64,000 bases of DNA from Escarpia spicata (Eukaryota; Annelida; Polychaeta; Sabellida; Siboglinidae), in contig OZ023209.1 in the NCBI GenBank assembly GCA_963995525.1, positions 7,813,381 through 7,877,380 of the forward strand. The letters run 5' to 3'. The position numbers and the translations under genes were made by a program. The stretch's first letter is position 1. Every line of letters begins with the position of its first letter. Below the pieces are notes generated by a model, which was not told the origin of the DNA, did not search any database, and saw only the letters and a program-made list of their open reading frames with translations. This document shows positions 50,171 through 59,473 of the stretch, in pieces.

Positions 50171-51006
50171 ACGGCACCGAGTGACGAAAGCATTCCCTGC
50201 GAAAACTGCTTTGACCAACTGCGTCACATTGCTAAGCTAGTCAGGCAGCCCGTACGTATTGCAATAGAGTTTGCAGTTCAAATTACCTTAACTGACTACC
50301 AGTTGCACTAAAATTATTGAAGCATCAACCAAATGTAAGTAGTAGATGTTATGGTAGGGTAACATGGGACATATCGGTCCCTAGGAAAACAGCAGTGTAT
50401 GTATGTTTTGTTAATACAATGACTTGTATTTGCTTGTTTGTGCTGCAGTGGTGTAACAATATGTATACACGTGTACACATGTGTGTAGAAGACATGGTTC
50501 AGAAACAAATGATTAAACAAAATACATACGATAGCAAGCATTTGCCTAAATAAAAACGGCCCACCGGGAAAAGGTTGTGTATTTAAATAAATAAAATAAA
50601 AACACGACTCGTATTTGCATAATTGTGTTGTAGCAGTGTTGCAGTTGGCATATGCTACGTATAGCCGCAGCATCGTGTTGAACTACGCAGCATTAATTCG
50701 TGTTCACTGGTATGAGAGATATAGAAGGGCCATATAACCTGTAGTGGTCGTACATTTGCCGTTGACAGTTTATATGCAGGTGTTTGTATGTACATACACT
50801 ATTAATCTTAATTTTGGATAACTCTTTCGATAAATATTCAAACCTGAAAATGATGATTCTTTTTATTGTCCACTGTTATTATGTCGTAATGTATCGTCGG
50901 AATGTCCTTGCCAGCTGCAACAAAACATATGTTCAGCTTATTTCGTGTGTTTAAGCTAAACATGTTTAACAAATTCTAATGGCTGCTGATGAAATTACAT
51001 CTACCG
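50158..51006. other. No gene seen; contains a diverged 180-bp duplication
   Basis: This is AT-rich flanking DNA with no supportable gene. Sequence at about 50,373-50,455 resembles 50,554-50,645. Shared pieces in order are CGGTCCCTAGGAAAA against CGGCCCACCGGGAAAA, GACTTGTATTTGC against GACTCGTATTTGC, and TGCTGCAGTGGTGTAAC against GTAGCAGTGTTGCAG. Short open frames on both strands here (78 and 119 codons) have no recognisable features and conflict with each other. Confidence 0.5.
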
Positions 51007-51260
51007 TAGAGCGAAGTGGCCTAGTAGCTAGAGCGCCGGATTCTCGTTCGAAATATGCTGAGTTGTAATCTCCTCGTTGCCGTTTACAATATTGAGCTAG
51101 TTCATTCAGCTCATGTTGTTCCATTTCACTCAGCTGCATGACTGGGTACCTAGCCATGGACAGTGTTTGGGAATACGGATAGTCACCGCGCAGTAGTTAT
51201 AGCGTAGGTGAATATTTCCCGGAGAAGTCGAGATGGTGTTCCTTAGAACAGGTCTGTCAG
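51007..51260 (+). mobile_element. tRNA-derived SINE, copy 1 (diverged)
   Basis: The head at 51,014-51,055 reads like a decayed tRNA: an A-box-like GTGGCCTAGTAGCTAGAGC and a B-box-like CTCGTTCGAAAT, the internal RNA polymerase III promoter layout of tRNA-derived SINEs. The body follows with CTCGTTGCCG, then CATTTCACTCAGCTGCAT and GGGTACC near 51,123-51,150. The same body occurs at 53.1 kb and, inverted, at 56.3 kb. A further module at 51,187-51,260 (CGCGCAGTAGTTATAG, then GAGAAGTCGAGATGGTGT) also occurs in the 56.2-kb copy. Target-site duplications were not found. The family name is unknown to me. Confidence 0.65.
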
Positions 51261-52216
51261 AGAGTAACATAAAAGTTATATCGGAAACATAGAATATCAC
51301 CTAATGTAACAGCGCTGCACGCATAATTTTTTAATGTATATTTACAACGGAGCCACAAGCGAGAGAAACGCGATATACCCACTTATTGTCATGCGCATAA
51401 CGTTGCCATCGGAATCGGAGAAAAGTTGTATCAGGATCCTTTCGGTGTAGCAACACTTCCAATGCGACAACGTGAGACCCCGCACCTGCAGAATACGAAA
51501 TATCTTACCAGCTAGCAGTTCCACCTACCCGTGGAGCAACAACTCACGGACAGCAGTTGTCGTCATTATAGTATTTTCAACTTCAGCTCGATCCCATGAC
51601 CATTTATTTCTGCTGACACCACACAACATTGTTACTATAACAGTGGCACCACCTCTTGTGGGTAGATCTTCGGTTGTGAAGGGAGACGCGAGTAAATCTC
51701 TGCCCCTGGGACGAGATGGGCTTGCAATGCTCCAAAGTTAGCGTATTAATATATCGATAGTTTTAAACACCTTACATGTTTGGAGTTTTGTTTCATTTCA
51801 TTTTAAATACGTATTAAAATAACTTTTAATATCATACTCAAACTGACAATTATATAAGTACTACCTAAGTTACCCGGCGTTGTTCGGGGAAAAAGACAGT
51901 CATATACATCCTCAAATCATTTGCACTGAAAGTATTGTTGACATAATTATTAACACTGAAAATAGACAAAACCTCAAATGCCCAACATTTGAGTTCCAGA
52001 TTCCCCAAACCAATCCTAACTGTTTCCAGCCTACCCACATTAATAAATTGTAACTGGTCACTGGCCTTTTGACACAAATCGCACTCGCTCACCCGCCTAT
52101 TATCATTTATTTAACTAGCTTGTTTTAATATTCATGTATTATTCTATTTTAGCGCCTCTGAATGGACTTTTGTCTAGAATTATGGCGCTCTACAAGTTGA
52201 CATTATTGTTATATTA
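51261..52216. other. No gene seen
   Basis: This is AT-rich DNA with only short unsupported open frames. At 51,872-51,889 there is a small GC-rich near-palindrome, ACCCGGCGTTGTTCGGGG, which looks like a fragment of some dispersed repeat, but I cannot name it. Nothing else stands out. Confidence 0.5.
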
Positions 52217-52600
52217 CCTGACGTAACCAGCAATAGGCAGCTGGGTAACGCGTCCTGGATTTTGTAACGTTAATAACATAACAACTAATACATTTGTTTG
52301 CATACGCACAGTGACACATTTGTACATTGGATAATTACCTGTACAGTGATATAGAAATACATAAAAATCCATGGTTGGGGAATTGTTGCAGTGTGTTGTT
52401 TGCCAAAAGTGTCACACGCTCACATGGCGGCGAAATGCTTACGTGACCAGCGACAGGTAGACCTGGTGTATGTTAAGCGCTGAGGATTTTCAAGCGTCGG
52501 TAACTTAAAATCTATTCGAAATTTATGCACACAACCAGCGACATATTTATACATGGCATAATTATCTTTACGGTGATATAGAAAAACATTAAATTCCGCG
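52217..52600. repeat. Diverged tandem duplication, period about 220 bp
   Basis: Copy 1 (about 52,217-52,370) and copy 2 (about 52,438-52,600) share ordered pieces: ACGTAACCAGCAATAGGCAG against ACGTGACCAGCGACAGGTAG; ACACATTTGTACATTGGATA against ACATATTTATACATGGCATA; and CAGTGATATAGAAATACAT against CGGTGATATAGAAAAACAT. The spacing is 220-225 bp. The copies differ at many sites, so the duplication is old. A minus open frame of 103 codons lies over copy 2 and is not supported as a gene. Confidence 0.7.
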
Positions 52601-52730
52601 GCTACAACTCCACGTAGAGGTTTTTTTTTAAATATTGAACCCCCAAGTTCTCTACCCCCTGAATGAATTTCGAAAATGTCTAAATATACGAACCATCCCA
52701 ATGGGCCCGGTAGATCACGTGCATGTTTCA

Positions 52731-52762
52731 TGATTCAGATTCAGATTCAGCTTCAGATTCAG
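52731..52762. repeat. (GATTCA)n microsatellite
   Basis: There are about five copies of GATTCA, one with a C for the first A (GCTTCA). Confidence 0.9.
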
Positions 52763-52942
52763 GCTGTTTAGTACCAAGTAGCATTTAAAATGTACGAGGA
52801 ATTCTTAGCGTTGTGGCGTCAACATACATGCACGCTTGTCTCCCCTGCCCCCCACCATGCACACGCAAAATATACAATCAGAAACATTATGAAACTAGGC
52901 TAAAACTAGTATAAATTTAAACCAAGGCCATACTTTTCATGT

Positions 52943-53020
52943 TAATATATATATGTATATATATATTGCATAACAAAATTATGTATGTATGTATGCATGT
53001 ATGTATGTATGTATATATTA
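52943..53020. repeat. TA-rich and (ATGT)n microsatellite
   Basis: A short TA-rich run near 52,945-52,966 is followed by about nine ATGT units from 52,980 to 53,012, one changed to GCATGT. It ends directly at the head of the SINE at 53,021 and is complementary to the ACAT-rich tract on the other side of that SINE. Confidence 0.9.
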
Positions 53021-53168
53021 GTAGAGCGCAGTGGTGCAATGAGTAAAGCTTCAGACTATAGACCGATAGAACGCGGGTTTGAAACCTGTGCTGCCGTGTC
53101 GAACCTTTGGCAAGTTCGTTCACTCTACGTTGCTCCAGTTCACTCAGCTATATGAATGAGAACCTTCC
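53021..53168 (+). mobile_element. tRNA-derived SINE, copy 2 (best preserved)
   Basis: The head begins GTAGAGCGCAGTGGTGCAAT, with an A-box-like segment at 53,031-53,049 and a B-box-like GCGGGTTTGAAACC at about 53,073-53,086, a spacing typical of tRNA-derived SINEs. The body reads CCTTTGGCAAGTTCG, then CGTTGCTCCAGTTCACTC and CAGCTATATGAATGAG to 53,162. The GTTGCTC-AGTTCACTCAGCT segment is shared with the other two copies here and looks like a conserved central domain. The extra module of the other copies is absent, and microsatellite begins about 20 bp later. A functional tRNA gene is unlikely because the arms do not pair well. Confidence 0.75.
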
Positions 53169-53181
53169 TATAGACAATGGT

Positions 53182-53418
<237 letters not shown>

Positions 53419-53589
53419 ATGCACGCACGTGCAAATGCGAAAACATTCTCCGGACTACATCTATATATGTGGTTATTTCTTTGATTATTAATTGTCAGGA
53501 CATAAAGCGTCCACATGATGTGTCAAGCTTACTTAATGTTCTCGGCGATATATGAGTATTCATTTTGAAAAAAAATTGTAGGATTACTT

Positions 53590-53752
53590 TTGAATATCAC
53601 ATTGATTTGGCACACTCGATAATACCATTAATATGAATATCAGAGTCAGAGGACACTTGCGATACTACCATTAATATGAATATCACACCGAGAAGACGCG
53701 TTCGATACTATTATTAATATGAATATCACAGTAATAAGACACGTGCGATTTT
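53590..53752. repeat. 45-bp minisatellite, left part
   Basis: There are four diverged units built on ATTAATATGAATATCAC followed by GAGAAGACACG and CGATACTACC. The array stops at the 3' end of a LINE near 53,750, and related units resume at 55,681. Confidence 0.8.
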
Positions 53753-54086
53753 ACAGAGATTTAGTTCCTCCTGTTCCTTTCGGCAAATCGGGCGACGACG
53801 TTTCTCCACCTGGTACGGTCATTTGCGTGTTCTTTGGCCTAATTCCAGGTGATTCCCGTTACTGCCAAGTTTTCCATGAATGTCTTACGCCAGGTCTTAG
53901 TCCGTCTTCCTCTTTTCTTGTTACCCCCTTCCGGGGACCCACTCCATCGCCACATGTGCAAATCTCTCCCTTGGTAGACGTAGTATTTGGCCAGCTAGTG
54001 TCCTTTGCTACACTTGACGGTGTCATGCAGTCACTCCAATCCTGGCCTCCTCACCCCGTCTTTATCGGTGATGTGCGCGCACGCAC

Positions 54087-54138
54087 TCTCTCTCGCCCCC
54101 CCCTCTCTCTCTCTCCCCGCCCCCCTCTCTCTCCCTCT

Positions 54139-54178
<40 letters not shown>

Positions 54179-54335
54179 GTCTATCTCTCCCTCTCCCTCT
54201 CCCTCTCCCTCTCCCTCTCCCTCTCCCTCTCCCTCTCCCTCTCCCTCTCCCTCTCCCTCTCCCTCTCCCTCTCCTCTCCCTCTCCCTCTCCCTCTCCCTC
54301 TCCCTCTCCCTCTCCCTCTCCCTCTCCCTCTCCCC
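54087..54335. repeat. (CT)n and (CCCTCT)n microsatellite
   Basis: CT-rich sequence with C-runs (54,087-54,178) passes into about 24 hexamers of CCCTCT (54,187-54,335), with one phase slip at about 54,272. It sits inside the C-terminal part of the RTE-like LINE: coding similarity stops at about 54,340 and resumes below 54,080. On the minus strand it is (GGGAGA)n. Open frames of Ser-Leu-Pro or Gly-Glu-Arg strings over it are artefacts. Confidence 0.96.
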
Positions 54336-54560
54336 TTGACATATCCAAAATAAACCGAATGCATTGCCGGTGGGAGATATATTGATGTTGGTAACACAAT
54401 TGACATGTAGAAACGTAATTTTATAACCTTACTGAGGTGGTATTGGACCATATAGGGCGTATTCTTTGGAACACTGCTGAGGCCTTTTCTAATCTCTCTC
54501 GCACATCTACTTCCTCGTCACCCTCGCTAGAGATGTAGCTTCCATGGTAAGGGAAATTCG

Positions 54561-55680
54561 CTACGTATTACAGGTTATGCTGACCGATCGCAATGTGGGC
54601 GTCACGTCCATCACCAACTGACAACGTTTTGTATTATCGTAGCTGATCCGTAATCCGACCATCACTCCGTTATCTATCAAGTTATTAGTAATCTTTAACA
54701 GGATCTCTGGCGTGTTGCTGAGCAGTGCAATGTCGTCAGCAAAGCCAAGTTCTGTCAACTTAGTGTTTACGGATCTAATAGCAAAGTTCAGACCATTCAT
54801 CGCCTTCCTCATGATAAAGTCAATAACAACTACAAAGAGAAAGGGGGGCAGGATGCATCATTGACGCACACATGTCTCTATATTGAACATGTCTGTATAG
54901 TTATCGTCGGTCTTGATGCAGCAGCTGGTATTCGGGTATAGCGATTTGAGAATGCGTATATATTTGTTTGACACGCCTTACAATTTCACGATTTTCCCCA
55001 ACGACTCTCGGTGTATAATGTCGAAAGCCTTCTTAAAGTATATAACGTTGACTGGTAGAGACTTCTGGAACTATCGGCTTTGCTCAATGATGTTTCGCAA
55101 TGTGACGATTTGTTCATAGCATGATCTCCCGCTTCGAAAACCAACTTGCCTTTCCCGAATGTGTTGGTCACCTGTGTCAGCAGATTGAGGATCACACTGC
55201 AGAACACGTTTCCAGGCACTGCCATCAATGGCATTCTTCTTTAGTTGTTGCAATTGCTCATGCACTCCTTCTTCGGCAATGTTATGATCACGCCTCTTCT
55301 CCAATCGTCCGGGACTTCCTCTACGCACCACATCAGATTAACTCACCTACAACACCATCCTGGCCATGTTTCAATATGTCGGCCATTACTTCATCAAGCC
55401 CCGTTGGTTTGTTATTCTTGAGGCCGTCAAAGGCTTTGGAGATTTCCGCCTTGGTGACATGACCAGTGGTGACATCAAGCTGTTCTGCGTTTGGTTCCTG
55501 CTCGAAACCGAAGAGTGTGGTAGGTGTTGTTTGATGTAGCACTTCTCGGAAGTGCTCGATCCAACTCGTTGCTTGTTCCTCACTTGTTAGAAGCACTCTG
55601 CCACCTTTGCTTTTTATTGGCATTGTGGAGTTGCTTTTTGCGCTTGTTAACTCTATCACAATCCTATAGAGCGTGTTCAT
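54561..55680 (-). pseudogene. Reverse transcriptase remnant of the RTE-like LINE
   Basis: This is the best preserved coding part. The segment 55,333-55,680 is an open frame covering the linker and the start of the RT domain. Between 54,986 and 55,331 the reading frame switches: the fingers region with GFRSGRSC is in one frame, and the motif A Asp (YFKKAFD) is in another. Motif B keeps VRQ but its glycine codon is TGA, an in-frame stop. The catalytic FADD at 54,732-54,743 is intact in a third stretch (54,561-54,812). The product would have been an RNA-directed DNA polymerase for target-primed reverse transcription; this copy is dead. Confidence 0.8.
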
Positions 55681-55860
55681 GTGATGCTACCATTAATATG
55701 AATAGTACAGTGAGAAGGCATGGAATATATATAATAATGAATATCACATTGAGAGAGCACGCTCCACACTACAGTAATAGCGAACATCAAAGCGAGAAGG
55801 CATGCACGATACCACAATGATGCATATTTAATATGACAGCGGGAAGACACGCACAATACT
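55681..55860. repeat. 45-bp minisatellite, right part
   Basis: Four diverged units resume with CCATTAATATGAATAG and AGTGAGAAGGCATG, then TGAATATCACATTGAGAG, AAGCGAGAAGGCATGCACG and GACAGCGGGAAGACACGC. They match the array at 53,590-53,752, so the RTE-like LINE interrupts a once continuous tract. Confidence 0.75.
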
Positions 55861-56152
55861 ACACCATGAAAGTGAGTATTGAAGTTAGTGAGCAGGCGAG
55901 ACTGTCATAACAAGTAGCGACAAGGAAGCATCCAAAGCAACTTACGGTCGAGTTGTTATCAATGTACTCCACTCGTGACGGGAATTTCCCTCTGGCGTTC
56001 AACACATTCTCTATGTGGCGAAGTGACACATACTTGACTTTAGACGCGAAATACAGGTGCGTATGTCCGAATACCTTCGTGCATGTTTTCCCTTTAATAA
56101 AAAGTAAACCACAAAGGTACATTCTTATACACCGTTCGCTTTATAGTTTATT
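55861..56152. other. No gene seen
   Basis: A minus open frame of 87 codons covers most of this stretch. It shows no motif I recognise, has no conserved-looking neighbours and lies between repeats. I do not call a gene. Confidence 0.4.
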
Positions 56153-56402
56153 CCTGGCAGAACTGTTCAGACGTACACCATCTCGACTTCTCTGGGAAGC
56201 ATTCAGCCACACTACAATTACTGCGCGAAGATTTCTTACGCAAATATAAACCACTTTTGCCAGGTACACGTCAATACAGCTGAGTGAACTAGAGCAACGT
56301 AAAGCGAAATAACTTCAAAACGGCAACAAGAGGAATTGAACACGAAATCACTCGATTGAATGTCCGACGCTCTAAACGCCAAGCCATCGCGCACCAACTG
56401 CA
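56153..56402 (-). mobile_element. tRNA-derived SINE, copy 3 (inverted)
   Basis: On the minus strand, from 56,402 down: GCGCGATGGCTTGGCGTTTA (A-box-like), GTGTTCAATTCC (B-box-like, 56,333-56,344), TTGTTGCCG, CGTTGCTCTAGTTCACTC and CAGCTGTATTGACG, GTGTACC, then a second module GCGCAGTAATTGTAG and GAGAAGTCGAGATGGTGT (56,175-56,228) ending near CAGTTCTGCCAG. Both modules occur in the same order in the 51.0-kb copy, so the element is at least 250 bp long. It begins within about 12 bp of the tail of the neighbouring LINE. Confidence 0.7.
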
Positions 56403-56413
56403 TGATAATATAA

Positions 56414-58255
56414 GTAGATAGATAGATACCTATATTTATTTTCACAATATTGTTCAGTACAAAGTAGTAATACAAACAAAACATACATATAAAACCTATA
56501 ATGTATCTAAGTAACGCAATAGTTATTTAGATTATGTTCGTACAATATTTAGTGTAAAAGACACCTATTAAGACTAATAAATATTCGCTATCATAGGGGT
56601 CACCTTGGGATTTGGTAATTGTCTATCATTTATAGAATTCGTAAGTTATTGTATTCCATTGACGCACCATTGCCCAATCCTATTTCGATGTATGTATATT
56701 CGTGTGTTTTTATTAATGTTTGCTTCTTCACGCGTGTAGTAAGTAGTGATTGAGTGGGTACAGTGTATTATGTTTATGGCTGTACGTGTTACTGGGATGG
56801 GTGTTTATTCATGATTATGTGTGCATGTGTAGCTATTTACGACTGTACACGTGTGTTTGTATTCTTGTATGATATTATGTTTTACATAATGTATCAATCC
56901 TTGTAGGCTGTGTGTGATTATCTTTTGTTAAAATATATCAGAGGTATTGTTTATTGTGTGTGGTAGACTATATATAGGCTTCTTTTTGCAAATTCGTGTT
57001 GTCTTGAATGTATATATTACGTTATGTTTTCGTGTGAAATAGCTATGTATGTATCTGTTCTCTATTGAAAGTATGCGGGTAATGTTGTATTTTTATATTT
57101 ATAGTAAAATCGTAATATATGTATACTAAGTAGGTCTTCAGTCTTTAAAATCGAGAAATATTTAAATATTGTTTCCGTGTGCGAGTTATATTTACTTAAA
57201 TATATTGTTCTTACATATTTATTTTGAAGTTTGTTTATTCGATTACAACTGAATCCCCAGACCATTAGACAGTAGTTAATGTGAAGCAATATTTGTTAAT
57301 TTATAGCGTAATTTTTACTGTAATTGGTACAACATGCTTCAATTTATTTATTACTCCAATTGTTCTAGAACGTATATTATCTGTTTTATCAATATGTTTA
57401 TTCCAGTTTAAATACGAGTCTAATGGAAAGCCCAGAAAGTTAAACTGTTTAACTCTCTCAATATTTACACCATTATTTTTTTGTGTTAGTTCTTGGATCT
57501 TTTTATTAGGCATTTCAAAAATCAGATATTTTGTTTTATTAATATTTAATGATAACTTAGTTAGATTTAACCATGTATCTATTTTATGAATTTCTTTATT
57601 GATCAAATTTTCAGTATTAATTGTGTCACCTGTGACGGATCCAATTGTACTTGTAACAGAAGTATCATCAGCATAAATTATTAACTTAAATATAGTGCTG
57701 GCTTTCGGAAAATCATTGATATAATAATAATAATTAGCAATGGTCCTAAAATGTATCCTTGTGCGACGCCTATTTGTAAGGGTAAAGTGTCTGATTGTAC
57801 TTCTTCCAGTTTTACTTATTGCTTACGGTTTATTAAATCGCCACGTGATAGATGTATAGCTGTGGGGTCCAATCCATAGTATTTTAGTTTTTCTAGTCAA
57901 ATTGAATGGTTACGTGTGTCATACGCTTTATATCAAGAAATGTACTAACAGGTAACTGGTTTTGATCAATTTGTGTAGAAATTCTATTAACCATTTTTAG
58001 AATAGCATATTCAGTTATAGCATTGGTTATAGATAATTGTTTCAATAACCTTTGACCGGTAGAGATACCGGTAAAAGAGATATAGGTCTAAAGTGAGAAA
58101 ATACTGTAGGATCGTTTTGTTTATATATAGGTATTACTTTTGCAATTTTATGTTGAACAGGAAATTTTCCAGTGTTTAATACATATCAATACTATCAGGG
58201 GTTTGACTATTTCTTGTTCAATAGATTTCAATAATTTACTTGATATTTCACGAAA
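56414..58255 (-). mobile_element. CR1/L2-like LINE, 5'-truncated, with its 3' end
   Basis: On the minus strand this copy starts within the RT domain (EISSKLLKSIEQEIVKPL, near 58,230). It runs through GKFP and [13 protein letters not shown] (near 58,140), FRPISLLP, a decayed motif A (TFLDIK), KLKYYGLDPTAIHL (near 57,870), GVAQGYILGPLL (near 57,750), IYADDTSVTS (near 57,665), LNLTKLSLNINKTKYLIF, FNFLGFPLDSYLNWNKHI and INYCLMVWGF (near 57,280). After the last open frame ends at 57,062 the sequence continues as an AT-rich 3' region, which finishes with AATAAATAT and a short (TATC)n tail at 56,414-56,430. Microsatellite tails are usual for CR1/L2-group elements. The whole 5' half including the endonuclease is absent. 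The copy has several frameshifts. Confidence 0.82.
57062..58255 (-). pseudogene. Reverse transcriptase remnant of the CR1/L2-like LINE
   Basis: Two clear open pieces, 57,301-57,606 (palm end to thumb) and 57,062-57,289 (thumb to C-terminal region), adjoin, and the first stays open upstream through the catalytic YADD (57,664-57,675). A frameshift lies in a short ATT/ATA run at about 57,722-57,735, between GVAQGYILGPLL (motif B) and INDFPKAS. Further shifts separate the fingers segments above 57,800. The family function is target-primed reverse transcription; this copy is inactive. Confidence 0.8.
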
Positions 58256-58420
58256 GCCTTATCTGCTCTCACCGGTCTAAGTTTGGTCTAAGGTATTAAA
58301 ATGGCAAGAATTTATAACTTTCGTGCCTTCATACGCTAACAATTCACTACACTGGCACGAATTTACGACGCATACGCGTTTAAGGAAAGGCACTTCTACA
58401 AGTCTAGCGTATATGCTATC
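58256..58420. other. No gene seen
   Basis: This is a short AT-rich spacer between the LINE and the 31-bp minisatellite, with nothing recognisable in it. Confidence 0.5.
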
Positions 58421-59473
58421 GGTGCATTTCCTGAATTGACTTGTGTATCTAGGTGAATTTCCTGAATTGACCTGTGTATGTAGGTGAATTTCCTGAATTG
58501 ATCTGTGTTTCTGGGTGAATTTCCTGAATTGACCTGTGTATCTATGTGAATTTCCTGAATTGACCTGTAGGTGGATTTCCTGAATTTAGCTGTGTATTTA
58601 GGTGAATTTCCTGAATTGACCTGTGTATGTAGGTGGATTTCCTGAATTTAGCTGTGTATTTAGGTGAATTTCCTGAATTGACCTATGTATGTAGGTGAAT
58701 TTCCTGAATTGACCTGTGTATGTAGGTGAATTTGCTGAATTGACATGTGTATGTATGCGAATTTGCTGAATTTAGCTGTGTATCTAGGTGAATTTTCCTG
58801 AATTAACCTATGTATCTAGGTGAATTTTCCTGAGTTGATCTGTGTATCTAGCTAAATTTTTCTGAATTGACCTGTGTATTTAGGTGGATTTCCTTAATTG
58901 ACCTCTATATCTAGGTAAGTTTTCTTGAATTGACCTATGTATCTAGGTGAATTTCCTGAATTGACCTGTGTATGTAGGCGAATTTCTTGAATTGACCTGC
59001 GTTTCTAGGTGAATTTCTTGAATTGACCAGTGCAACTAGGTGAATTTCTTGAATTGACGTGCGCATCTAGGTGAATTTCCTGAATTGACCTGTGTATCTA
59101 GGCAAATTTCCTTAATTTAGCTGTGTATGTAAGTGAATTTTCTTGAATTGACCAGCTGAATTTTGTCGACATGTGTATCTAGGTGGATTTCCTTAATTGA
59201 CCTGTCTACCTAGGTGAATTTCCTGAATTGACCTGTCTATCTAGGTAAATTTCCTGAATTGACCTGTCTATCAAGGTAAATTTCCTGAAATGACCTGTAT
59301 ATCTAGGTGAATTTCCTCAAATGACCTTTCCATCTAGGTACATTTCCGGAATTGATCTGTGTACCTAGGTGAATTTTCCTGAATTGACCTGTGTATCTAG
59401 GTGAATTTTATGAATTGACCTGGATAAATAGGAGAATTTCATGAAGTGACCTGTGTATCTAGGTGGATTTCCT
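58421..59473 (+). repeat. 31-bp minisatellite, about 34 units
   Basis: The unit reads GACCTGTGTATCTAGG then TGAATTTCCTGAATT. Units vary by substitutions (TATGTAGG, GTGGATTTCC, TTTAGCTG) and by small indels; several carry an extra T (GAATTTTCCTGAA), and one has lost about 7 bp (GACCTGTAGGTGG, near 58,561). Identity between units is moderate, so this is an older tract than the satellite. It holds no coding potential. Confidence 0.95.

Larger units (their letters stand above)
53750..55680 (-). mobile_element. RTE-like LINE, 5'-truncated and decayed
   Basis: Read on the minus strand, this is the reverse transcriptase and C-terminus of a non-LTR retrotransposon. In order: WIEHFREVLHQ and KAFDGLKNNKPTGLDEV (55,380-55,600), GFRSGRSCYEQI (near 55,125), YFKKAFD (motif A, near 55,040), a motif B region interrupted by TGA (near 54,862), FADDIALLS (54,717-54,743), RERLEKASAVFQRIRPIW (near 54,470), ILRLPRERFAHVAMEW (near 53,960) and KTWRKTFMENL (near 53,880). 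This order and the C-terminal basic TWR segment resemble RTE-superfamily elements. The endonuclease is missing, so the copy is 5'-truncated. Frames change several times, and a (GGGAGA)n tract lies inside. The element cannot be functional. The clade is a judgement from motifs, not a search. Confidence 0.82.

Noticed and set aside
51472..51741. 89-codon plus-strand open frame
   Set aside because: No recognisable motif, no supporting context, and a length within chance expectation.
53031..53100. Functional tRNA gene
   Set aside because: A- and B-box-like segments are present, but the arms pair poorly and the sequence continues into a SINE body shared by two other copies.
53719..54451. Open frames rich in Ser-Leu-Pro (plus) and Gly-Glu-Arg (minus)
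   Set aside because: They read through the CCCTCT hexamer tract and antisense LINE sequence.
54913..55462. Plus-strand open frames at 54,913-55,119 and 55,121-55,462
   Set aside because: They are antisense to the RTE-like reverse transcriptase, whose motifs are clear on the minus strand.
55859..56122. 87-codon minus-strand open frame
   Set aside because: It looks protein-like in places but shows no family motif and lies between repeats; evidence is insufficient.
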